Assembly (NCBI GenBank): GCA_963969345.1
Contig: OZ017770.1
Coordinates: forward strand, 2,117,246-2,181,245
Source: Turbatrix aceti
Lineage: Eukaryota; Nematoda; Chromadorea; Rhabditida; Panagrolaimidae
Direction: 5' to 3'
Length of the DNA: 64,000 nt
The stretch's first letter is position 1. Each line of letters starts with the position of its first letter. Position numbers and translations under genes: made by a program. Positions 46,040 through 55,840 of the stretch are shown here, piece by piece. The notes below the pieces were generated by a model, which worked only from the letters and a program-made list of their open reading frames with translations, made no database searches and was not told the DNA's origin.

Positions 46040-47378
46040 CAACAACCCAAGTACTGCCTGTGTAAGTTACGCAGTTTCTGCCAATTACAATTTTTCCATC
46101 AATACCTCAATCCTTGACATGTTTTTTTTAATTGTCCTAATAATGAATTTGTATTTTTCTTGTATTCAGCACTGATTCTAAAACTTTGAAAAACGCCTTT
46201 ATCTAATACCATGTTAATTGTTACTTCTATTTGCATAATAAACACGATTGAAAAAATAAGTATAAAAATAGTACTCAAAGATACGAATCACAATTTTAAA
46301 AGTGTTTGCTTGTTTATATTTTGTTCTGTGTCCGTTTCGTTATAATAAATGATTACAAATGACGCATTCCTGATCGGTTATACATAGATTGAATACAATA
46401 TCCGAGGAGCGGAACTTGGGAACCGCGATTTATTGCCCGTAACAGAGTAGCGCTGGATGACTACGCACAGCGTATCGCTCAGTTCGCGCAAACTGTGAAA
46501 AAAAGTGGCCACTCGGCTGAGGAAAATTTTTGCCTGCGCGCGCACTCCTGTTTTTCTTGAAAGTGCACCCCAGATAATCGCAAAACAAAAATATTAAGAT
46601 GCAAGTGTTTGTTTAGATTGATATTGTCATCGATTAAGCACATTCTTGCGAACATTTTGATGCCATTTTTGAAAAAAAAATTTATTGTGAGTCTCGCTGC
46701 ATATTTCCAAAAACAGACATTTTTAAAAACGTTTGTGATAATTTCACAAAAAGTGTTCTGTACAGAGTTCTGAAATTTTTATGACAGTTGCATACGGTGT
46801 TGAAGAAGATATCCTGAAAATTTGGTGCAATTTCGCCTTGAAATATTAAAGTTAGCTGCTGATAACTGTTTTTCCTTGTAAAATTGCGCGCAAGCACACC
46901 CCTCTGTTCATGTCGCCTAAAGAAGTTCAATATCTCCATTTCCAACGAAAAGCGCGTCATTCGTGGTATCCCCAATTATGCCTCCCACGCCCTACGATTT
47001 CAAAATTAATGAAAGCAAAGCGACAAATCCCACAAGTCCTTTGTAGAAGTGGGCAATTAGCATATAACCGTTGATAAAGTGAGTTTACCCACTGGTCAAG
47101 TGAGTCATCAATAGTAAAGATGAATTTAACGAACTTTGAAACTACATATTTATTTGATGTCTTATATCACACCGACGTGCAGGTTTTTTTTCATTCTGCC
47201 GTTCGCTTCGCTCCTGCTCAGAAGCGGAGCGAAGAGCGAAGCGATTTTCAGGAGCCGATTTCAAAACCCGGGTTGCACAGAATGTGTGAGCATCAGGATT
47301 TTCAACAAGCCGCCGTTGCAGTTTTAAAAACGGGCTGTATTTTCAAATCAGAGCATGACTTTACTCGGAGACATAAAA
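46040..47378. other. Intergenic, no gene seen
   Basis: ORFs at 46682-46975 (-) and 47120-47404 (+) lack support. An imperfect inverted repeat (CGCTTCGCT with AGCGAAGCG) lies near 47204-47243. Confidence 0.45.
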
Positions 47379-47551
47379 ATGAGTATTTTTTACATCAATT
47401 GTGAGCAAATGGCATCAAAAAACGATGTTTTTTAAGCATATTTTGACGAAGAATCGGTATCATGATATCATTCTGATATCATCCGGATACCAAATCTTAG
47501 CCATCAGGCTCTAATATCAGGCAAAACCTGATATCAGCCAAACACTATACC

Positions 47552-47686
47552 GGACAGTACGCTTGGACTACATATTTGTTTATGTCACGACAGACAGCAA
47601 GAATACCCTTTAAACGACGTAGTTGTGTGTTTTCGGGGGGCCGCAGCAGCCATTCAGTACCTGCGGGCGTGTCTAGTAATTTTGCG
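47552..47686 (+). repeat. Outer ~120-bp direct repeat of left arm
   Basis: It begins GGACAGTACGCT and ends AATTTTGCG, and aligns in direct orientation with 49633-49754 (shared TTTATGTCACGACAGACAG, AGCCATT and GGGCGTGTC blocks), diverged by substitutions and indels. Confidence 0.75.
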
Positions 47687-47944
47687 TTGTTACTATAACG
47701 TTTTCTTAACACTATGCATGATCACCAAATTCGCAAAACCGAAATGCAATTGTTTGCACATCTCGTATCAAGCCCCAGTTCCCCAAAACAAATGTTCAAT
47801 AAAAATTTTATTCATCTGATTCAGTCAATCTGCATATAATACTAAGTCAATCTGCATGAGATACAAAAAATGGGGGAAAATACTACAAAAACTCCTATTA
47901 CTAGCAACAAGGGAAAGACAGTCACAAATAAGACACGACGACTG

Positions 47945-48236
47945 GAATGAATACAAAACCTGATACATCAACTAAAGGCGAGGAATGGCTAGGAAGTTAC
48001 AGGAAGATAAACGGATAACGAAAACCTGACATGTGTCGACGACAAGAATGAGATGACGCACGATCAAAACGGGACCCTGCTGTTGTTGTTGTCCATGAGA
48101 GCTCGAAGGCACGAAAAAGCGGTTGAGGTTGGTTTTGATACGACTCATTGACGATTCGAACGTCGCGAGCGTGACGTCGATGCTCAGACGAACATCTTCG
48201 GGAACGGGTTGATACGAAACAAGATCGTCGACGCGA
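47945..48236 (-). pseudogene. Decayed 3' fragment of the TMED gene (left-arm copy)
   Basis: On the minus strand this matches the 3' coding part and 3'UTR of the p24 gene at 58898-59240: ACCTTGTTTCGGATCAACCC-like, then GAAGATGTTCGTCTGA, TCGAATCGTC, CAACAACAACAGCA and the 3'UTR string TAGCCATTCCTCGCC. Two internal deletions of roughly 20-25 nt break the frame. It is not functional as a TMED. Confidence 0.8.
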
Positions 48237-48247
48237 TAGCTCTTTGG

Positions 48248-48911
48248 CTATGCATGAATTTCCTGCAAAAAAACCGTGTTATAAAACAGCAATATTTTAT
48301 ATAAAAAATGCGGAACCAACCTTGTCAGCGAACTCGCGTTGAAGCTGATGAGTCTGGGCGAGCGTTTCCTTGAGATCCCGCGTGTAGTCTTCAATAGAGT
48401 ACACCGGATGTCCATCGGGATTCATGTTTGACTTGAAGTAAAGATAGCAACAGTTGTTGTTGGCAAGCAGCGTTAACGGAAGCGCCAGGCAGGCGTACTC
48501 GTGATCCTTTTCAGGAATAGCTGGTGGCACGTAAGGCGGAGGAAGGAGAGGAGGGAGAGGCTTCGGGGCATTATTCGCCTTCTTCGTTCGTTCCTGCTGG
48601 AGACTTTTCCCGAGTTCGTACTCTCTGATTTCTTTTGCACGTTCGCATCGGCGTCGGTAGCCAAGTTTCCAAGCCACTTCAGGATTCTATAAAACAATTA
48701 ACATCATTATTATTATTATTATTATTCTAACACTCGCAACGGTTTAACACGTTGTGTATAAAATTTGCTAATATTACCTAAAATTACAATGAATACAAAC
48801 CTTCTTCATCGCAGTTCGTCTCTTAGCCTCAAGCTTCTTTGTTCGGCTGTATGAAAGGTTAATTTCCTTTTCCGCGATATCTTCGTAGGTGTTGCGACGA
48901 GTTTGAACCAT
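48248..48911 (-). CDS. Unknown arm-encoded protein, left copy
   Basis: Three exons (48801-48911, 48321-48686, 48248-48262) encode 163 aa and are the mirror image of the right-arm gene. The N-terminus MVQTRRNTYEDIAEKE is followed by a basic region (RTKKLEAKRRTAMKK, then YRRRCERAKEIREYELGK), a proline stretch (PKPLPPLLPPPYVPP), a hydrophobic patch (ACLALPLTLLANNNCCYLYF) and a helical end with LAQTHQLQREFADK. The left copy has Ala at position 13 where the right has Pro, and Leu versus Phe near residue 43. Intact splice sites in both copies suggest the gene is, or recently was, active. I do not recognise a family. Confidence 0.5.
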
Positions 48912-49350
48912 ACTTCAAAAGCCAAGGTGAGAACGCAAGTGGCGCAAATGAGTGAGAGCAACAAGAAATGAAAACGCAACAGACAAAGGAACAATAGCAA
49001 AAAAACATTTGGCAAAGTGTGTATGATATAAGACCGCCCATCCGATTTGTTGTTGCCTTACTTATGTTCTTCGGTTAGTAGAGAGAGCTTTTCGGTTAGT
49101 TTATTTGGATAATCGACTCTTCGTATTTTACAACTATTTTGTACCAGAATATTCATCCTGAATTTTAGCTCAGTAAATACAAAGTTCATACTCCATGGTG
49201 TGTGAGGTGCAACTTTAAAGCATTCGGCTTCAGAGAGATTTTAGTTGTAGGATTTTTTCTGGTGAATTTTCACTTTTTTTGGAAAATTTGATCATGAAGT
49301 CGTCCTGGATAGCAGGTTAAACCAAAAAGTTTCCATTCTCTGGAACACTT

Positions 49351-49397
49351 ATGGAGTCGTTCGCCATGTAGTCGTTCGCCGTATGGAGTCGTTCGCC
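49351..49397. repeat. Minisatellite GGAGTCGTTCGCC
   Basis: Three consecutive units of about 15-17 bp share GTCGTTCGCC. The mirror copy lies in the right arm near 53780-53830. Confidence 0.7.
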
Positions 49398-49632
49398 ATA
49401 CGGAGCGGCTCTCAGGGACTTCGGATCCGTTTTTGTCTGCTGCGAGATTATTGTGTTGAAAGCATCAAGTTAGTAACAAAAAATTGCAAACGTTCTTATC
49501 AAACTGTACGCTGACAAAAAAGGTTCAAGTTACATTAAATAATCATTTTATTAGACTGCGAACAAGGGGAAGAATTACACCATGATGCGTCCAGAAGTTG
49601 ATATTCGAAATTTTAAAAAGCTGTTGAGTTAA

Positions 49633-49754
49633 GGACAGTACGCTGAGACTACTTGTTCGTTTATGTCACGACAGACAGACCTTTTGAATGGAATAGTCGT
49701 GAGCTGCCTGGACGCAGCCATTTACTGGCTGTGGGCGTGTCCAGCAATTTTGCG
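49633..49754 (+). repeat. Inner ~120-bp direct repeat of left arm
   Basis: This is a direct copy of 47552-47686; its last bases form the inner end of the arm. Confidence 0.75.
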
Positions 49755-49779
49755 ATATCTGTAAATCCGATATTTTTCT

Positions 49780-50506
49780 GCAGTTTGCCACCATCGACCT
49801 GTAATGTGGAACCCTCCGGTGAATGCCAAGCGCTCACCCACGTACCGGATCGTGTTCTTACTCGAACGATTGAAAGAACAACTGCACCAGTGCTTCGGGT
49901 ACCCAACCCGAACTCGGACCCAACCCGAAATACCCGGAATTTCAGGTCGGGTACCCGAAAGTTTCGGGTTCGGGTTGCAAAAAACAACAAAAATCCAGTG
50001 AAAGAGAAGCTCCTCACGCATACGATCGGCTATCATCATCTTCTGACTGCCCTTTGTGGCTTGTACGTGTAATTGTTTATCGGAGTTTTTGAGCTTTTTC
50101 ATGAAGTTTTTTTTACAGAAAGCAAAATTTCGGGTTTTTCTGTTCGGGTACCCGAAAGTTCCGGATACGGGTCCGGGTCGGGTACCCGAAAGTTTCGGGT
50201 TTCGGGTACCCGACCCGGACTAGTCAGGTAAGTACCGAAATTGTCGGGTATCTGTAGGGTCTTCGGGTTGGGTACCCGACATATTCGGGTACCCGACAGC
50301 ACTGAACTGCACCACTCTTCCTCCAGCATGGCGAGTGGCAGGCCTTATATCCAGTGCAAGGGCGAAGCTCGTTGCTTTCCGCTTGGAGGGAAGTTGTCGT
50401 ACGCGTGACGAACGACGCACGTATTACAGACCTTTCGTATCATGCCAAGTGGTCTACAGCCGACTGCAACATCACTCGTCCTTTCGTCTGCAAAGTTTCT
50501 TCCTGA
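49780..50506 (+). pseudogene. C-type-lectin-like exon interrupted by a MITE
   Basis: The reading frame on either side of the hAT insertion, with one copy of the 8-bp duplication removed, stays open for about 86 codons. It ends in WSTADCNITRPFVCK, the W-x2-A-D-C-x4-PFVC pattern that closes C-type lectin domains, then a stop at about 50506. The upstream part contains further cysteines. No start exon was found. A second, similar end (STADCNIARLFICH) lies at 53218-53273. Both look like relics of a lectin gene. Confidence 0.5.
49888..50304. mobile_element. hAT-type MITE, 417 bp, with 8-bp target duplication
   Basis: The element starts CAGTGCTTCGGGTACCC and ends GGGTACCCGACAGCACTG, near-perfect terminal inverted repeats of about 17 bp with the CAGTG ends typical of hAT elements. 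It is flanked by the exact 8-bp duplication AACTGCAC (49880-49887 and 50305-50312), the hAT target-site length. The interior is packed with GGGTACCCGA palindromes and has no transposase, so it is non-autonomous. The intact duplication and ends suggest a fairly recent insertion. Confidence 0.9.
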
Positions 50507-51040
50507 ATGATTTACTTCCTAAAACTGAAAGTGTTCATTTGGAAACTAAATGTTGAATGAGCATGACTATCATTTGACAGTAATTTTTATGTTAAACTTA
50601 AAAATGGTAATAAATATCGCATTTGGCAATGCAGATGCTTTCATAATTAAAAAAAATTTATACATTTTTTTGGATTAACCAACAACACAAAAAATCTTAG
50701 CAGCTCGAATAAAAGCTACAGATCGCATCAGCATTTATTATAGGTTTCCAGATTCCTGAGCGTTCCTGATCTTGTCATCATTTTTTATCAATCTCAGATT
50801 CATCATTTTTTAAATCATAAAAAAATATTATGATTATCGGATATACGAATGAACGTAGTCCCGCAAGTGATTATTTTTTATTTTTTTGTGTTTTTACGGT
50901 TGTTTTGGCAAAGTGCGACGAAGCGCTTTCTCTCAACAGCCTAACTTTTTTGCAGTGGTCTTTTCTCTTCATAAAACCCCGTACTAAAACTGTTACCCCT
51001 TTTTTCAAATCTTTAATCATTGTTTTTCAGGCCACTGGCC

Positions 51041-52893
51041 ATGGACCGATCAAACGCCGATGATTTCGTCGACGCTGTGCGCGAAATTTATCGTGGCGTG
51101 ACCTGGGTGAAGGCTTCTCCTCACTCTTCTTTTCCTCGGACCAAGTCTTCTTCTATTCCTATTCCTCAGAACATCGAGTTGCGCAAACGCATCGCCAAAC
51201 GGCTGGCACTCTATGCTCAGGGATGTAAACCAGCGAGAGCCTTCAACATTGACTCCAGTCCCTCACAGGTTATCAAGTTGGTCGATGACGATGTTTTGGC
51301 CACTAAGGACAATCTCAAGGTCTTCAAATCTTCTGACAAGCGGACTTTTTGTGTTTCGTGGACTGGTACGTCTTCGGTTTACATTCCGGCGTCATGCGCT
51401 GCTGAACATTTGATTCTGGAGTTGTTGCCGCTGGTTTCCGTTCCTGAGCCCATTACTTTGACGAATGGGCAAGTTATTTCGGCACTTTGCGGTATGTTTT
51501 TATATCAGGTTCCTTGGAATATGAATTTTCAGTTTCAAAAATTTTGGAAAATGTTTTTACAGCTCTGACCAACTCCCGAAAAGTTCCCACGAACACTGAG
51601 CCAACCCAGCAGGGTTTCAAGAACGCACACAAGGGCCGAAACCATTTCGCCGGTTTGAACGACGTCAACCCGGCTCCTTCTGCTTTCAAGAAACCCAAAG
51701 CACTTTGTCCGGTTTCTGACAATATTGATTATGGATATCCGAGTGTGTTGAACAAGATTGTCAGTCGCCGTCCGAATTTCTTGGTGTCTGCGACAATGCA
51801 ACGCATTATCCAGCGACGTAAAATTGCTCAACAACCCGTTGTGAATCGTAAGGATGATGAAGGGGCATCAGCTGGCCATCCGGCGTCTAAAACAGCTTCA
51901 AAGCCCACCAATATCCTGCCTCGCACTCCGATTCTAACGTTCAAAATCCCGAAGCTTTCCGTTATGCAGAACACGTCGTCTGACACTTCTGGTTGGATGA
52001 AGGCTCTTGCTTCTGCGAAGCAAACCAGCGTTCATCATTTCAAGTCATCGTCCGATGTTCGTTGTCCACAAATTTCCCAGAATATTGGATTCACGTCAGA
52101 GGAAAGCACTACTTTGAAGCGGAAGACCCCCGATGAAACACTTTCTGAGCTGCTGACTGCTTTCCGCAACATGAGAATTAGCGACGAGCGCGCTGCCACC
52201 AGTAGCTCCGCCGTTGCTGCCAGCTATTCTTCATCTTCAAGTGTTTCTCAGAAAAAGAAAAAAGTGATGCGTAGCGCCAAGACGGCGACGCCAGTCAAAA
52301 TTCCGAACCATCCGCCACCGACCTTGAACAAGACTTTCTTCTATCGTGGTGACAATATTGTTGTCACGAAAGCTGCACCTGGTAATGTTACTACAGCAGA
52401 ACTCAGTGAGTGTTTTCATCCTGTTTTGAAATTTAAATCTGATTTTAAAAAAATTTAGATCGTCGTGCAACTTACGCCAACGTCGCAATGGCTTACAAGC
52501 TCAAATGCAAGACATTAAACAGCTTCCGCCGATACGGCAAGACTAAGATTCGTATTCATGAGAATAAGCGAAGTTTGTCTCTTGTTTTTTTTGTACGACC
52601 TTTAAATTTATTAATTTTAGTTTTCAAGCCTAAGTCCAAAAAGGTTAAAGCTCTTCTTGCAGTCGACACGGTAATTGCGTCTAATTTTGTTCATTTTATA
52701 ATAAGTTTTATGTACAATTTTTTAGTCCGGTAGATTTCCACAAGATCCGTTGCCGAAGCAGCACCACCCGGCTATGTGCCATCTCTGCGACTGCCTGAAT
52801 ACGACTGTCATGCAATGCTCAAAATGTTGTTGCCACGTGTGTTCGAATGCATGCCTCGAACTTCACCAGGATGTGCTTTGTCCTGCCCACTGA
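51041..52893 (+). CDS. Unclassified 541-aa protein with C-terminal Cys-rich finger
   Basis: Five exons (51041-51491, 51563-52405, 52459-52572, 52621-52670, 52726-52893) join in phase. The N-terminal ~145 residues (FVDAVREIYRGVTWVKASP, then TFCVSWTGTSSVYIPASCAA) look folded. The middle ~280 residues are Ser/Lys/Thr-rich with basic runs (QKKKKVMRSAK). The end is a cysteine/histidine cluster, MCHLCD, then QCSKCCCHVCSNACLELH, spaced C-x2-C-x9-C-x2-C-x4-C-x3-C-x4-H, resembling the C-terminal Cys-rich domain of piggyBac-type transposases. No DDE catalytic core is visible. A strong TTTTTCAG acceptor ends 11 nt before the ATG. It lies inside the core of the inverted duplication. It may be a nuclear protein; the family is unknown. 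Confidence 0.6.
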
Positions 52894-53084
52894 TCTCGGC
52901 TTTCAATATTTTCGAGTTGAGTTCCTCCTTTTAAGCTATATGAAATATTCTGAATTTATTTGTTTGTAAATGAGTTTATGTTTTTTTGCATTGTTGGAAA
53001 GGGGTACAGTTTTTTCTTTGGCATCATTCGAGAGGAAGGTGTCCTGATGGCGCCCTTGAGCGATGAGTCAAGATTCGATATTAT

Positions 53085-53290
53085 TAGCGAAATTTTGGTA
53101 TGCGTGTCGAAGTTCAGTTGTTGGTTTAGTTAAACTTCGAGGATCTTTATCAGCACAACCTAGTATATCCATTGGCACCAGCGCTTGCGATATCAATATT
53201 TGGAATATGCAAGCAACGGCAAGTAGTCGGTCCACTGCTGACTGCAACATTGCTCGACTTTTTATTTGCCACGTCCCCTCGATCTATTTT
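53085..53290 (+). pseudogene. Second C-type-lectin-like remnant
   Basis: The frame contains SACDINIW, then STADCNIARLFICHV, similar to the end of the remnant at 50462-50506. It lacks an identifiable start and reading beyond the Cys pair is low quality. It sits just inside the right arm, whereas the other remnant sits just inside the left arm, in the same orientation. Confidence 0.4.
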
Positions 53291-53425
53291 TCAGTCTCAA
53301 CGTTTTGGTAAAACTTTCTGTACCAACAGATACCCCCGCCTCAGCAGAAAATACCATGCAGACAGCGAGTGCGCCCGGTTCGTTATCTAAAAGCAGTCTC
53401 CTTTTTTGTTATTTTACTCAGGAAT

Positions 53426-53546
53426 GCAAAATTGCTGGACACGCCCACAGCCAGTAAATGGCTGCGTCCAGGCAGCTCACGACTATTCCATTCAAAAGGT
53501 ATGTCTGTCGTGACATAAACGAACAAGTAGTCTCAGCGTACTGTCC
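53426..53546 (-). repeat. Inner ~120-bp repeat of right arm
   Basis: This is the mirror of 49633-49754 and the third copy of the ~120-bp repeat. Confidence 0.75.
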
Positions 53547-54267
53547 TTAACTCAACAGCTTTTTAAAATTTCGAATATCAACTTCTGGACGCATCATGGT
53601 GTAATTCTTCCCCTTGTTCGCAGTCTAATAAAATGATTATTTAATGTAACTTGAACCTTTTTTGTCAGCGTACAGTTTGATAAGAACGTTTGCAATTTTT
53701 TGTTACTAACTTGATGCTTTCAACACAATAATCTCGCAGCAGACAAAAACGGATCCGAAGTCCCTGAGAGCCGCTCCGTATGGCGAACGACTCCATACGG
53801 CAAACGACTACATGGCGAACGACTCCATAAGTGTTCCAGAGAATGGAAACTTTTTGGTTTAACCTGCTATCCAGGACGACTTCATGATCAAATTTTCCAA
53901 AAAAAGTGAAAATTCACCAGAAAAAATCCTACAACTAAAATCTCTCTGAAGCCGAATGCTTTAAAGTTGCACCTCACACACCATGGAGTATGAACTTTGT
54001 ATTTACTGAGCTAAAATTCAGGATGAATATTCTGGTACAAAATAGTTGTAAAATACGAAGAGTCGATTATCCAAATAAACTAACCGAAAAGCTCTCTCTA
54101 CTAACCGAAGAACATAAGTAAGGCAACAACAAATCGGATGGGCGGTCTTATATCATACACACTTTGCCAAATGTTTTTTTGCTATTGTTCCTTTGTCTGT
54201 TGCGTTTTCATTTCTTGTTGCTCTCACTCATTTGCGCCACTTGCGTTCTCACCTTGGCTTTTGAAGT

Positions 54268-54451
54268 ATGGTTCAAACTCGTCGCAACACCTACGAAGAT
54301 ATCCCGGAAAAGGAAATTAACCTTTCATACAGCCGAACAAAGAAGCTTGAGGCTAAGAGACGAACTGCGATGAAGAAGGTTTGTATTCATTGTAATTTTA
54401 GGTAATATTAGCAAATTTTATACACAACGTGTTAAACCGTTGCGAGTGTTA

Positions 54452-54490
<39 letters not shown>

Positions 54491-54948
54491 TGTTAATTGT
54501 TTTATATAGAATCCTGAAGTGGCTTGGAAATTTGGCTACCGACGCCGATGCGAACGTGCAAAAGAAATCAGAGAGTACGAACTCGGGAAAAGTCTCCAGC
54601 AGGAACGAACGAAGAAGGCGAATAATGCCCCGAAGCCTCTCCCTCCTCTCCTTCCTCCGCCCTACGTGCCACCAGCTATTCCTGAAAAGGATCACGAGTA
54701 CGCCTGCCTGGCGCTTCCGTTAACGCTGCTTGCCAACAACAACTGTTGCTATCTTTACTTCAAGTCAAACATGAATCCCGATGGACATCCGGTGTACTCT
54801 ATTGAAGACTACACGCGGGATCTCAAGGAAACGCTCGCCCAGACTCATCAGCTTCAACGCGAGTTCGCTGACAAGGTTGGTTCCGCATTTTTTATATAAA
54901 ATATTGCTGTTTTATAACACGGTTTTTTTGCAGGAAATTCATGCATAG
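54268..54948 (+). CDS. Unknown arm-encoded protein, right copy
   Basis: Exons 54268-54378, 54510-54875 and 54934-54948 encode 163 aa, almost identical to the left-arm copy. The sequence features are the same: MVQTRRNTYEDIPEKE, two basic segments, a PKPLPPLLPPPYVPP linker, the hydrophobic patch ALPLTLLANNNCC, and a helical tail. Intron 1 carries the expanded (AAT)n run. The final exon adds only EIHA and a stop, immediately upstream of the TMED-derived fragment, which suggests that the insertion of that fragment supplied or shifted the 3' end. No known family; expression is unknown. Confidence 0.5.
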
Positions 54949-54959
54949 CCAAAGAGCTA

Positions 54960-55245
54960 TCGCGTCGACGATCTTGTTTCGTATCAACCCGTTCCCGAAG
55001 ATGTTCGTCTGAGCATCGACGTGACGCTCGCGACGTTCGAATCGTCAATGAGTCGTATCAAAACCAACCTCAACCGCGTTTTCGTGCCTTCGAACAACAA
55101 CAGCAGGGTCTCGTTTTGATCGTGCGTCAGCTCGCCTCTCATTCTTGTCGTCGACACATGTCAGGTTTTCGTTATCCGTTTATCTTCCTGTAACTTCCTA
55201 GCCATTCCTCGCCTTTAGTTGATGTATCAGGTTTTGTATTCATTC
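54960..55245 (+). pseudogene. Decayed 3' fragment of the TMED gene (right-arm copy)
   Basis: It aligns with 58898-59240: GTCGACGATCTTGTTTCG, then GAAGATGTTCGTCTGA, GTATCAAAACCAACCTCAA, ACATGTCAGGTTTTCGTTA and the 3'UTR. Compared with the source, two ~20-25-nt deletions and several substitutions abolish the frame and the transmembrane helix. The source gene is only ~3.2 kb away and in the same orientation. Confidence 0.85.
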
Positions 55246-55503
55246 CAGTCGTCGTGTCTTATTTGTGACTGTCTTTCCCTTGTTGCTAGTAATAGGAGTT
55301 TTTGTAGTATTTTCCCCCATTTTTTGTATCTCATGCAGATTGACTTAGTATTATATGCAGATTGACTGAATCAGATGAATAAAATTTTTATTGAACATTT
55401 GTATTGGGGAACTGGGGCTTGATACGAGATGTGCAAACAATTGCATTGCGGTTTTGCGAATTTGGTGATCATGCATAGTGTTAAGAAAACGTTATAGTAA
55501 CAA

Positions 55504-55629
55504 CGCAAAATTACTAGACACGCCCGCAGGTACTGAATGGCTGCTGCGGCCCCCCGAAAACACACAACTACGTCGTTTAAAGGGTATTCGTCGTGACATA
55601 AACAAATATGTAGTCCAAGCGTACTGTCC
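55504..55629 (-). repeat. Outer ~120-bp repeat of right arm
   Basis: This is the mirror of 47552-47686 and the fourth copy of the ~120-bp repeat. Confidence 0.75.
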
Positions 55630-55840
55630 GGTATAGTGTTTGGCTGATATCAGGTTTTGCCTGATATTAGAGCCTGATGGCTAAGATTTGGTATCCGGAT
55701 GATATCAGAATGATATCATGATACCGATTCTTCGTCAAAATATGCTTAAAAAACATCGTTTTTTGATGCCATTTGCTCACAATTGATGTAAAAAATACTC
55801 ATGTCATTGTGGACGAGACTTTGTGAACAAAATGTGTTCA

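Larger units (their letters stand above)
47379..49753. repeat. Left arm of 2.4-kb inverted duplication
   Basis: The reverse complement of this segment matches 53426-55802 almost base for base, with a few substitutions and a length difference in an (AAT)n run. The outer end is ATGAGTATTTTTTACATC and the inner end is CAATTTTGC. The flanks outside these points are unrelated between arms, so the borders are sharp. It contains an unknown three-exon gene, a TMED gene fragment, a 15-17-bp minisatellite and ~120-bp direct repeats. Confidence 0.92.
53426..55802. repeat. Right arm of 2.4-kb inverted duplication
   Basis: This is the reverse complement of 47379-49753. The inner end is GCAAAATTGCTGGACACGCC and the outer end is ATGTAAAAAATACTCAT. 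Both ends stop sharply. It includes an (AAT)n run of about 12 units (54452-54488), against about 7 units in the left arm. Confidence 0.92.

Noticed and set aside
49661..50420. Long ORFs on both strands through the GGGTACCC-rich segment
   Set aside because: They run through the MITE palindromes; symmetric repeats open several frames at once and no motifs support them.
54138..54373. Cys/Phe-rich hydrophobic ORFs upstream of the arm gene (also at 48806-49041)
   Set aside because: They are in different frames from the spliced gene, overlap its first exon, and have composition typical of T-rich leader DNA.
47379..55802. Inverted arms as a pure assembly artefact
   Set aside because: Not fully excluded, but the arms differ by substitutions and by (AAT)n length, and have unique flanks on all four sides, which favours a real duplication.
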